A DNA stretch of 8,094 bases from Hyphomicrobiales bacterium (GTDB lineage: Bacteria; Pseudomonadota; Alphaproteobacteria; Rhizobiales; UBA4765), in NCBI GenBank assembly GCA_027487195.1, contig JAIYEB010000408.1, positions 1 through 8,094 on the forward strand. Direction: 5' to 3'. Positions 1 to 6,806 of this stretch are shown here, piece by piece. Below the pieces are notes generated by a model. That model was not told the DNA's origin, made no database searches, and was given only the letters and a program-made list of their open reading frames with translations. The translations under genes were made by a program, and so were the position numbers. The first letter of the stretch is position 1; the number at the start of each line of letters is the position of its first letter.

Positions 1-805
1 ATATCCGCGCGAGGTGATGGGCTGCTTTCTCGTCCATGCCGGTCCGCGCAGCCGCGGTCATGCCCGTGTGGGCAAGCATGACGATGATGTCAGCGCCGCG
101 CTCGCGCATCTCAGGCACAAAGGCGGCAGCAGCATCGACCATGTCAAAGGCATCGAGCTTGCCGGCCAGGTTCGCCTTGTCCCATGTCGTGATCTGGGGC
201 GGGCAGACACCAATCACGCCGACCTTGATCGGGTGGGTTGCACCAGCCTCGTCCGTCACTGTGCGATCAAGGATGACATACGGCTTCACATAGGTGCCTG
301 CGCGACGGATATCGCCGGTTGCAGCACCCTTCACGACATTGGCTGACACAACCGGGAACGCGGCCTTGGCCAGGACCTTGTCGAGGAAGGGGACGCCATA
401 GTTGAACTCGTGATTGCCAAGCGTGCCGCCATCATAGCGCAGGGCATTCATGGCCCGGATCATCGGGTGCTCATCACCTTCCTTGAGCCCACGCTCATAG
501 CCGATGAGATCACCCAGGGGATTGCCCTGAACGAAGTCGCCATTGTCAAACAGCAGGCTGTTCCTGGCTTCGGCGCGCGCCTCGTCAATCAGGGTTGCAA
601 CCTTCGAAAGGCCAACCGTCTGGTCCTCCATGTCGCGATAGTAGTCATAGGGATAGACGTGGACATGGGAGTCGGTGGTCGCCATCAGGCGGAGTTTGAC
701 CCGTCCTGCGCCCTGCGCTGACGCGAGATTTGAAGTGCTGGCTGTCATTGGCAAACTTGCAAGCCCTGCAATGAGCTGGCGACGGGTTGGTGACAGAATG
801 CTCAT
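1..805 (-). CDS. cpdB: 2',3'-cyclic-nucleotide 2'-phosphodiesterase/3'-nucleotidase, N-terminal part (partial, runs off left edge)
   Basis: The minus strand is open without a stop from an ATG at 805 to the window edge, giving 268 residues of a protein that is usually about 650 long. The N-terminal calcineurin-like metallophosphoesterase domain is clear: the D-x-H metal motif is TTDSH (D45, H47), followed by FDNGDFVQGNPLGD (residues 86-99, D90), GNHEFNYG (130-137) and LAHTG (245-249, H246). These blocks match the CpdB subfamily closely, including the DYY after the first motif and PPQITTWDKANL at 202-213. Family members hydrolyse 2',3'-cyclic nucleotides and 3'-nucleotides in the periplasm; the missing C-terminal domain would bind the nucleotide. 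Residues 1-30 look like a signal peptide with a twin-arginine motif (TRRQLI, residues 7-12) and an ASA-Q cleavage site after residue 30, so export is probably by Tat. The start is supported by AGGGGG four bases upstream on the minus strand (810-815). It is divergent from the ABC operon. Confidence 0.95.
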   Translation of the reverse strand, partial: MSILSPTRRQLIAGLASLPMTASTSNLASAQGAGRVKLRLMATTDSHVHVYPYDYYRDMEDQTVGLSKVATLIDEARAEARNSLLFDNGDFVQGNPLGDLIGYERGLKEGDEHPMIRAMNALRYDGGTLGNHEFNYGVPFLDKVLAKAAFPVVSANVVKGAATGDIRRAGTYVKPYVILDRTVTDEAGATHPIKVGVIGVCPPQITTWDKANLAGKLDAFDMVDAAAAFVPEMRERGADIIVMLAHTGMTAAARTGMDEKAAHHLARI

Positions 806-1011
806 GGTGCCCCCTGATCCGCCTTCGGTCCCCCGACGTCAGGCGCGCTGATGATAGGCGTTGCACACTAGACACTGGTCCGAGCGCGTTCATGTCGGGG
901 GGTTTCCCAATACCGGTACGGCAAGTGCCCAAGATCTAGGCAGGCCTGCGCCTTGAGCGTGCTTGTGTGGCCCCTCACAGTGCGCAAAGTTGTACGGACA
1001 AAGGGGGTGCA
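806..1011. promoter_or_regulatory. Divergent intergenic region between cpdB and the ABC operon
   Basis: This 206-base spacer must hold the promoters of both outward-facing units. I see no convincing sigma70 promoter in either direction; TTGAGC at 953-958 is a weak -35 candidate without a good -10. Symmetric elements present are an 8-base inverted repeat CCCCCGAC (830-837) and GTCGGGGG (894-901), the palindrome TACCGGTA (911-918) near the middle of the spacer, and TTGT-N4-ACAA (990-1001) just upstream of the ATPase ribosome site. Which, if any, is an operator cannot be decided from one sequence. Confidence 0.5.
1001..1009 (+). promoter_or_regulatory. Ribosome binding site that fixes the ABC ATPase start
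   Basis: AAGGGGGTG lies just before the ATG at 1012. It favours that ATG over the in-frame GTG at 967, whose extra 15 residues (beginning MAPHSAQS) do not resemble the family N-terminus and have no ribosome site. Confidence 0.7.
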
Positions 1012-2064
1012 ATGGCGCATCTGGTTCTTCAAGGGGTCGGCAAGAGCTATGGCCCGACGCGCGTCCTTGCGGGCGTCGATCTCGACGTGGCCTCGGGCGA
1101 GTTTGTTGCGCTGCTTGGTCCGTCCGGATGTGGCAAGACAACGACCCTGCGCATTGTGGCGGGCTTCATTTCGCCGGAAGAGGGCTCGGTCACGCTTGCC
1201 GGGCGCTCGCTCATCGGCGTTCCGCCGCATAAGCGCGACATCGGTGTCGTGTTCCAATCCTATGCCTTGTTCCCGCATCTGACCGCTGCACGAAACGTCG
1301 CGTTCGGGTTGCGCATGCGTGGCATGAACCGCGCCGACATCGAGGTAAAAACCAGCGCAGCCCTGGCGATGGTGGGTCTTTCGGGCCTTGGCGAGCGCTA
1401 TCCAGGCCAACTCTCGGGCGGACAACAGCAGCGCGTTGCGCTGGCGCGTGCGCTGGTCATTGAGCCAAAGGTTTTGCTGCTTGACGAGCCGTTGTCGAAC
1501 CTTGACGCCGGGCTTCGCCATGAGATGCGCGACGAGATTTCAAGGCTTCGGCGCGAACTCGGGATCACAACCCTTTTCGTCACCCATGACCAGTCCGAGG
1601 CGCTGGCCACCGCCGACCGGGTTGTCGTGATGGACCGGGGCCACATCGTGGAGATCGCCGCACCTGAAGACCTGTCAGAGCGGCCCAATCGTGCTTTCAC
1701 GGCCCGGTTTCTCGGTGGGCGAACCGTTGTTGAGGGCGCCGTGGACAATGGCCGCTTCATGACCGCTGGAGGCGTCTCGATCAGACTTCCCGACACGCTG
1801 ACTGCTCCGCCAACCCACGCAGTTTTGCGCGCAAACCGGCTGTCGCTTGGCGCAACCACGCCAGTGAACGCCTTGATCGACGTCCCGGTCACGGTCGTCA
1901 GCCGGGCCTTCCTTGGTGATCAGTATCAGATCCGTGTCACGGCCGATCAGTTCGGCGTTGATGTTCTGGCACCCATCGACCCACCGCCCCCACCGCTTGG
2001 GGCCCAGATTCGCCTGACCGGCGGCAGCGATGCCGTCCGGTTCCTGTCCGATCCCGGCGCCTGA
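1012..2064 (+). CDS. ABC transporter ATP-binding protein, PotA-like (spermidine/putrescine class)
   Basis: A 350-residue cytoplasmic ATPase that powers the importer encoded by the next two genes. All nucleotide-binding motifs are intact: Walker A GPSGCGKT (36-43), a Q-loop in VFQSYALFPH, the signature LSGGQ (134-138) followed by QQR, Walker B VLLLDEP with D158 and E159, a D-loop SNLD, and the switch histidine in VTHD (H192). The C-terminal third (about residues 235-350) fits the TOBE regulatory/accessory region seen in PotA, UgpC and FbpC proteins, and total length is normal for that group. SNLDAGLRHEMRDEI and VTHDQSEAL are typical of the polyamine/iron/thiamine branch of importers. The solute-binding gene starts 35 bases after the stop, so the genes are presumably one operon. 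The sequence of the ATPase does not identify the ligand. Confidence 0.93.
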   Translation: MAHLVLQGVGKSYGPTRVLAGVDLDVASGEFVALLGPSGCGKTTTLRIVAGFISPEEGSVTLAGRSLIGVPPHKRDIGVVFQSYALFPHLTAARNVAFGLRMRGMNRADIEVKTSAALAMVGLSGLGERYPGQLSGGQQQRVALARALVIEPKVLLLDEPLSNLDAGLRHEMRDEISRLRRELGITTLFVTHDQSEALATADRVVVMDRGHIVEIAAPEDLSERPNRAFTARFLGGRTVVEGAVDNGRFMTAGGVSIRLPDTLTAPPTHAVLRANRLSLGATTPVNALIDVPVTVVSRAFLGDQYQIRVTADQFGVDVLAPIDPPPPPLGAQIRLTGGSDAVRFLSDPGA

Positions 2065-2099
2065 GGGCGCGGGACCATGCTTCATGAGGAGAGAACACG

Positions 2100-3170
2100 A
2101 TGACTGATGCTCCAAAGTCTAACTCAAAGCCTGGCCTGACCCGTCGCCACGTTCTGGCGGCCAGTGCCGGTGCGCTTGCAACACCTGCGCTGTTTGGCAC
2201 CACGGCCGTTTCGCAAATCCGCCGTGGCGACAAGCTCGTGGTGGGCATCTGGGGCGGTGCTCAGCACCGCATCGTCCAGCAGCATTGCGAAGCCCCCCTG
2301 CGCGAGAAGTATGGCATCACGGTCGAGTATGTGCTGGGCGGCACGCCCGAGCGTCGCGCCCGCGCCTATGCCGAGCGCGGCCGCCCATCCTTCGACCTGC
2401 TCTATCTGAACATCTTCGAAAGCCGTCAGGCGGTTCGCGATGGCGTCACCCAGGCTCCAAAATCGATCCCGGGCTTTGATGATCTCTACGACATTGCAAA
2501 GATCGGCGGCTACGGCGTGGCGTTCAACCCGGTGACGGTCGTCTATGACCGGCGCAGGGTCTCGGCACCGATCACATCATGGCGCGATCTTTGGCGCGAG
2601 GATGTGCGCCGGTCCGTTGCCTGGCCGAGCTTTCCAGGCGCCCAGGGCACTGCAGGGCTCGTCATGGCCGCGCGCATCCATGGCGGCAATGAGCAGAACA
2701 TGGATCCGGGCTTTCGTCAGGTCGCGGCGCTGAAGCCCTTCCCCGCCATCCAGTCCAGCCAGCAGCAGATCTTCGGCCTGTTTGACCAGCAGGCCGTGAC
2801 CGCCTCGATCGAGTTTGGCTCGTTCACCCAGAAATATGCCGACGCAACCAACCCGAACGTGATCGTTGCCGCACCGACAGAAGGCCAGGTGATTGCGCTC
2901 AACGTCGCCTGCCCGACGGTTGGCACAGCAAATCAGGCGTTGGTCGAAGAGTGGATCGCGCTGCACCTTGCAAGCCCGTGCCAGATCGCCTTTGCCGACG
3001 AGATGTACTACTCGCCGACCAACCGCAAAGTCGTGCTGCCGCCGACGCTGCAGGCAAAGACAATCTATGGCGAAGCTGCGGTTCGTTCGCTCGTCGATCT
3101 CGACTGGGATCGCATCATTGCCCAGCAGGCGGCGTGGACCTCACGCTTCAATCGCGAGATCGCAGGCTGA
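2100..3170 (+). CDS. Extracellular solute-binding protein, PotD/PotF-like, Tat-exported
   Basis: A 356-residue periplasmic binding protein that would deliver ligand to the fused permease encoded downstream. Residues 1-38 form a twin-arginine signal: TRRHVL at 14-19, a hydrophobic run to about residue 33, and probable cleavage near residues 36-38. There is no lipobox cysteine, so it should be soluble. The mature protein opens with KLVVGIWGGAQ, typical of the PotD/COG0687 type-2 periplasmic-binding fold, and contains FDLLYLNIFES, GYGVAFNPVTVVYD and TSWRDLW, which are characteristic lobe and hinge segments. The region corresponding to the tryptophan/aspartate ligand cluster of E. coli PotD reads ASIEFGSFTQ here and lacks that pair, so polyamine binding is doubtful. 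AGGAGAG at 2087-2093 gives a good ribosome site for the ATG at 2100. Family placement is firm; the ligand is unknown. Confidence 0.9.
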   Translation: MTDAPKSNSKPGLTRRHVLAASAGALATPALFGTTAVSQIRRGDKLVVGIWGGAQHRIVQQHCEAPLREKYGITVEYVLGGTPERRARAYAERGRPSFDLLYLNIFESRQAVRDGVTQAPKSIPGFDDLYDIAKIGGYGVAFNPVTVVYDRRRVSAPITSWRDLWREDVRRSVAWPSFPGAQGTAGLVMAARIHGGNEQNMDPGFRQVAALKPFPAIQSSQQQIFGLFDQQAVTASIEFGSFTQKYADATNPNVIVAAPTEGQVIALNVACPTVGTANQALVEEWIALHLASPCQIAFADEMYYSPTNRKVVLPPTLQAKTIYGEAAVRSLVDLDWDRIIAQQAAWTSRFNREIAG

Positions 3171-3184
3171 AGCCGCCCATACCT

Positions 3185-3221
3185 GCCATGGCATCCCCCG
3201 GTTCAAGAGGGGTGCCATGGC
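3185..3221 (+). promoter_or_regulatory. Strong predicted RNA hairpin sequestering the permease ribosome site and start codon
   Basis: Positions 3185-3197 pair with 3209-3221 to form a 13-base-pair stem with one G-U pair (3194/3212) and an 11-base loop (3198-3208). The 3' arm contains the GGGG core of the ribosome site (3209-3212) and the ATG of the permease (3217-3219). No T-run follows, so it is not a typical intrinsic terminator. It is likely to lower translation of the membrane subunit relative to the binding protein, to protect the upstream mRNA from 3' decay, or both. The stem is seen in the sequence; the role is inferred. Confidence 0.7.
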
Positions 3222-4947
3222 TTCGTCCCGCCAAGGTGCACCTGCGTTGACGCCTCGCCCTTCCCTACTGCCGGTGTTTGCCGGCCTTGCGCCGCTGACC
3301 ATCTGGATGGGCGTTGCGTTTGCGCTGCCGATGGGCGCTGTCCTGTTGCTGGCGTTGCAGGAAGATACCGGGATCTTCGCAAGCCTGTCATTTGTCCCCT
3401 CGCCTGCCCGGTTCGAGGAGATCCTGCTCGATTCCTACTATCTCGGGGTCCTGTGGACATCGATCCGCATCGGCCTCCTCGTTACCCTTTTTTCGGTTCT
3501 GATCGGTCTGCCGGTTGCGTCCTGGCTGGCGCGACTGCCCGCGCGGTGGCGGGCGCTCGGAGTTGCGATTGTCCTCATTCCGCTCCTCACCAACGTCGTG
3601 ATCCGTTCGGTGGGGCTGATCCTGCTCTTGTCGCGCAACGGGCCAGTTGATCAGGCCACGGGATTGCAAATTCTCTTTACCGAAGCAGCTGTCATCATTG
3701 CGCTCGTCCAGGTCTTTTCTCCGTTCCTGATCATGGCGCTCTACGACACGCTGCAGGCGCGCGATCCCCGGATCGATGAGGCTGCATCCTCGCTGGGCGC
3801 CTCACCGGTCGACCGGTTCCTCACCGTCACGCTGCCGCTGGCGCTGCCGGCGCTGAGGGGCGGCATGGTCATCGTGTTCCTTCTGGCCTCGACGGCCTAT
3901 GTCTCGGCCACACTTCTTGGCGGCAAGAAGGTGCGCGTCGTTGGCATGCTGGTGTTTGAGGAAGGGCTCCTGAACCAGAACTACCCGCTGGCGGCGGCCC
4001 TTGCGATTGTATTGCTGGTGACGTGCCTGTTCGTCGTGTTCTTGATCAACCGCGCCATCGACTGGGCCACGCCCTGGCTCAGGCCCGGCGAAGGCAAGCG
4101 CCCCCAAGCTTCGGCGGGGCTGTCGCTGCCACTCTCCGTGCGCCTGGTTCTGGATTTGGCTGGTCCATGGATCGGCCGGGCGCTTCTTGCGGGCGGACTG
4201 TTCCTCCTGATCTTTCCCCTCCTGATGGTCGTCGTGAACTCGGTCAACAATGTGCCGCAGGCGACAACGGCGGTCTGGCGCGGGTTTACGCTGCGCTGGT
4301 ACGAGGCGATCTTCACACAAGGGTCACGCTACTTCGATGCGGCGATCATCTCGGCGCAACTCGCAGGCGCGGCCATCCTTGTGGCGATTGCAATTGCGCT
4401 GCCCGCAGCCTTCGTTCTGGCGCGCAGACCGTCAAAAGGGGTTTTCGCGCTCAACGCTTTCTACATGCTGCCGCTTGCCCTGCCGGGAATTGCGCTTGCC
4501 ATTGGCATGCTGAAGCTTCTGCAGATTTTCGTCATGGTGCCGCCCTTCCTCGGCCTCTTGCTGATCCATGTGGTTTTGATCGTGCCGTTCACGCTTGCCA
4601 TGCTGCGCGCAACCGTCCTGCAGCTTGATGTGCGGCTTGAGGAGGCGGCGGCATCCCTTGGCGCAAACCGCGTGAAGACCTTCCTGCTGATCATTCTGCC
4701 GGGCCTTGGCCCTGGCCTGGTGGCTGCCGGCATCATCGGCTTCCTGATCTCGTTCGGCGAAGTAACGGTCACAGCGTTCCTTGCAACCGCGCGCATGCAA
4801 ACGCTGCCGGTCCGAATCTACGGAGATGTCCAGTTCGACGTGGAGCCGACGGTGAATGCCGTCTCGGCGCTGCTCATTCTAGGGACGATCATGATGCTCC
4901 TGATCGTCAACCGCTTCATGCGGCTTGACCGGGTCTGGCATAGGTAG
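3217..4947 (+). CDS. ABC transporter permease, fused two-domain (PotB-PotC-like) protein
   Basis: A 576-residue inner-membrane protein containing both transmembrane subunits of the importer in one chain. Each half has a BPD-type permease core with the cytoplasmic EAA loop that docks on the ATPase: EAASSLGASPVDRF starting at residue 188 and EAAASLGANRVKTF starting at 476. Long hydrophobic segments fill both halves (for example about 18-48, 84-105, 113-138, 155-175, 215-236 and 256-280 in the first). A hydrophilic linker, roughly 285-312 (RPGEGKRPQASAG), joins the halves. The same fused design is known for iron (FbpB/SfuB) and thiamine (ThiP) importers, while classical polyamine systems use separate PotB and PotC. 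The start at 3217 has AAGAGGGG at 3205-3212 upstream; the open frame continues back to 2893 but overlaps the binding-protein gene and that segment is not permease-like. The gene begins 46 bases after the binding-protein stop. Confidence 0.93.
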   Translation: MASSRQGAPALTPRPSLLPVFAGLAPLTIWMGVAFALPMGAVLLLALQEDTGIFASLSFVPSPARFEEILLDSYYLGVLWTSIRIGLLVTLFSVLIGLPVASWLARLPARWRALGVAIVLIPLLTNVVIRSVGLILLLSRNGPVDQATGLQILFTEAAVIIALVQVFSPFLIMALYDTLQARDPRIDEAASSLGASPVDRFLTVTLPLALPALRGGMVIVFLLASTAYVSATLLGGKKVRVVGMLVFEEGLLNQNYPLAAALAIVLLVTCLFVVFLINRAIDWATPWLRPGEGKRPQASAGLSLPLSVRLVLDLAGPWIGRALLAGGLFLLIFPLLMVVVNSVNNVPQATTAVWRGFTLRWYEAIFTQGSRYFDAAIISAQLAGAAILVAIAIALPAAFVLARRPSKGVFALNAFYMLPLALPGIALAIGMLKLLQIFVMVPPFLGLLLIHVVLIVPFTLAMLRATVLQLDVRLEEAAASLGANRVKTFLLIILPGLGPGLVAAGIIGFLISFGEVTVTAFLATARMQTLPVRIYGDVQFDVEPTVNAVSALLILGTIMMLLIVNRFMRLDRVWHR

Positions 4948-5015
4948 CCCCGCTGCGTTCACGATGTTTTTAACGGTTTGTTGGCTATGTGCGGACGGTG
5001 TGCGATACCGTTTGC

Positions 5016-5447
5016 ATGTCGAAGCTGATGAAAATCTTCCTCGGTTTGGTGACGGTCTGTGTCCTGGCGGCCGGTGCGCTCCTCGCCGCGACCCGCTCCG
5101 ATGCAGCCGTCACCGTCGTCTACATTGGTGCGCACAATTGCTCTGTGTGCCCAACGTTTGAACGCGAGACGTGGAAGCCGTTCCTCGACACAGACCTTGG
5201 CCGGCGTGCGACCACCCGGGAAGTCATGGTTCGCTCATTTGCGCGCACCAACAACCCCGAGGAATGGCCGGAAGATCTGCGCTGGATGATTGCAGCGTCC
5301 CAGATCCGGGCCGGCACACCCCTCGTCCTCGTCTTCAAGGGTGACAGGCTTGCGGCACGAGGGGACAGCACCGCATGGTCCTGGAACCTGAGCTGGCGCA
5401 TTGCGCTCGCAGACGCGGGCTGGGTGATTGCGCCACGCACACTTTGA
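5016..5447 (+). CDS. Small exported thioredoxin-fold protein with CSVC motif
   Basis: About 143 residues if translation begins at the ATG at 5016; an in-frame ATG at 5028 and a GTG at 4989 are alternatives, and none has a good ribosome site. The N-terminus (KIFLGLVTVCVLAAGALLAA) is a signal peptide or membrane anchor, without a proper lipobox. The mature part starts with a beta strand VTVVYIGA, then HNCSVC (C42 and C45), and later RAGTPLVLVFKGDRLAARG, where P102 sits where the thioredoxin cis-proline is expected before the last strands. This suggests a periplasmic thiol-disulfide protein, but it is short and the CSVC pair is neither CGPC (thioredoxin) nor CPHC (DsbA). I do not recognise a named family. 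It follows the permease by 68 bases on the same strand and could be cotranscribed with it; partner and substrate are unknown. Confidence 0.75.
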   Translation: MSKLMKIFLGLVTVCVLAAGALLAATRSDAAVTVVYIGAHNCSVCPTFERETWKPFLDTDLGRRATTREVMVRSFARTNNPEEWPEDLRWMIAASQIRAGTPLVLVFKGDRLAARGDSTAWSWNLSWRIALADAGWVIAPRTL

Positions 5448-5588
5448 CCGGCTTTTGAGGCCATTTGGGTCGCGATCCATGCGCTGGGTGAAACCGAGCC
5501 GGGCTTTCGTGCGGGTACAGCTTCCTGATTGACGGGTCTAAGACTTGTTCATTCGAACGCGCGAGTTGCGCCGGTAGAAGGAACGCCC
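5448..5588 (+). promoter_or_regulatory. Upstream region of fsr
   Basis: A 141-base spacer with no open frame of its own that looks coding. TTGACG at 5529-5534 is a fair -35 hexamer, but the sequence 15-18 bases further on (around CATTCG, 5550-5555) is a poor -10, so the promoter call is weak. No intrinsic terminator for the preceding gene is visible; AGCCGGGCT is near-palindromic but has no loop. Confidence 0.3.
5578..5582 (+). promoter_or_regulatory. Ribosome binding site that fixes the fsr start
   Basis: AAGGA lies six bases before the GTG at 5589. This supports the GTG start over the TTG at 5529, and the resulting 403-residue protein matches the normal family length. Confidence 0.65.
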
Positions 5589-6800
5589 GTGTCCAGCATT
5601 GCCTCGACGGCCATTTCGCATCGCGCAGCCATGCCCGTTCTGATTGCCCTGAGCGCAACGCATCTCCTCAACGACATGATGCAGTCGCTGATCCCTGCGA
5701 TCTATCCGATCATCAAGGACAGCTATCACCTCGACTTTGGCCAGATCGGCCTCATCACCCTGACCTTCCAGCTCACAGCCTCGCTGTTCCAGCCCTTCGT
5801 GGGCCACATCACCGACCAGCGACCCATGCGCTATGCCATGGTCGTGGGAATGGGCTTCACACTCGTCGGGCTGCTTGGCCTCGCCTATGCACAGAGCTAC
5901 GGGCATCTCATTGCAGCCGCAGCATGCGTCGGGCTTGGGTCGTCGATTTTCCATCCCGAGGCGACGCGCATGGCGAGAAACGCCAGCGGTGGCCGGCAAG
6001 GCTTCGCGCAGGGCCTGTTTCAGGTCGGCGGGCAGGCCGGCGGCGCGCTTGGCCCCCTGCTTGCGGCTTTCATCATTGTGCCAAGAGGGCAAACCAGCCT
6101 CGCGTGGTTTTCGCTCGCGGCCCTTGTTGCCATGGCGCTGATGACATGGACCGCCCAGCGGTTTGCCGAGGTCCAGCGTGAAGCAGACAAGGCTCACAAG
6201 ACCAAGCCCGCGACGGCAAGCAAGCCCACGCCATCCCGCGCCCATGTCGCGGGCGTGATGGCTATCCTGATCATTCTGCTGTTCTCAAAGAACGCCTACA
6301 GCCAGAGCTTCAGCACGTTCTACACGTTCTACCTGATCGATCGGTTCGGGGTCAGCGTTCAGTCCTCGCAACTCATGCTGTTCCTGTTCCTCGTATCCTC
6401 CACGATTGGCGCGCTTGCAGGCGGGATCATCGGCGACCGGATCGGCCGCCACCGCATCATCTGGTTTTCGATTGTAGGCGCCCTTCCCTTCTCGCTGATG
6501 CTGCCCTTTGCCGATCTGTTCTGGACCGGCGCGCTGACCATCATCATCAACATCATCATGGCCAGCGCCTTTGCCAGCATTCTGATCTACGCCATCGATC
6601 TCATGCCCGGGCGCACCGGACTTATTGGCGGCCTGTTCTATGGCCTGTCGTTCGGGCTTGGCGGCATTGCTGCAGCGCTTCTGGGCGAGGCGGCAGACCA
6701 GGTCGGGATCGACACGGTCTATCGGTTCTGCGCGTTCCTGCCAGCCATTGGGCTGCTCGCATGGTTCCTGCCAAAATCCGACCTGCCCGCGCGGGCCTGA
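5589..6800 (+). CDS. fsr: MFS efflux transporter, fosmidomycin-resistance (Fsr) family
   Basis: A 403-residue inner-membrane antiporter of the major facilitator superfamily, almost the same length as E. coli Fsr (about 406). From memory of that protein, many blocks coincide: HLLNDMMQSLIPAIYP (residues 25-40), GQIGLITLTFQL, GLGSSIFHPEATRMAR (115-130), ASGGRQGFAQ, FQVGGQ and GPLLAA in the first half, then YTFYL, GDRIGRH, LPF, ASAFASILIYA and LMPGRTGLIGGLFYG in the second. The two six-helix halves are separated by a charged, lysine-rich linker at about 190-220. Fsr proteins expel fosmidomycin and perhaps other small phosphonates or toxic metabolites by proton antiport; the natural substrate here is unknown. 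It starts with GTG, preceded by AAGGA. It lies 141 bases after the thioredoxin-like gene and converges on the oxidoreductase, with only 6 bases between the stop codons. Confidence 0.92.
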   Translation: MSSIASTAISHRAAMPVLIALSATHLLNDMMQSLIPAIYPIIKDSYHLDFGQIGLITLTFQLTASLFQPFVGHITDQRPMRYAMVVGMGFTLVGLLGLAYAQSYGHLIAAAACVGLGSSIFHPEATRMARNASGGRQGFAQGLFQVGGQAGGALGPLLAAFIIVPRGQTSLAWFSLAALVAMALMTWTAQRFAEVQREADKAHKTKPATASKPTPSRAHVAGVMAILIILLFSKNAYSQSFSTFYTFYLIDRFGVSVQSSQLMLFLFLVSSTIGALAGGIIGDRIGRHRIIWFSIVGALPFSLMLPFADLFWTGALTIIINIIMASAFASILIYAIDLMPGRTGLIGGLFYGLSFGLGGIAAALLGEAADQVGIDTVYRFCAFLPAIGLLAWFLPKSDLPARA

Positions 6801-6806
6801 ACACGG

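Noticed and set aside
741..747. CTGTCAT as a Pho-box half site near cpdB
   Set aside because: It is a single half site inside the cpdB coding region with no second repeat at the required spacing.
868..1521. A 217-residue minus-strand open frame
   Set aside because: It is antisense to the Walker A to Walker B region of the ABC ATPase, has shadow-frame composition and no recognisable domain.
2893..3216. N-terminal extension of the permease frame back to 2893
   Set aside because: It overlaps the binding-protein gene in another frame, is arginine/serine-rich like a GC-rich shadow frame, and has no ribosome site; the ATG at 3217 does.
3188..3250. A 20-codon reading frame starting at an ATG in the 5' arm of the hairpin and overlapping the permease start out of frame
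   Set aside because: It has no ribosome site and its ATG arises from the GCCATGGC palindrome that builds the stem. A leader peptide cannot be excluded, but nothing positive supports one.
5538..6245. A 235-residue minus-strand open frame
   Set aside because: It is antisense to fsr, lacks any recognisable motif and is explained by high-GC third-position bias.
6785..6796. Palindrome GCCCGCGCGGGC at the end of fsr as a possible terminator
   Set aside because: It forms only a four-pair stem, lies within codons and is followed by no T-run.
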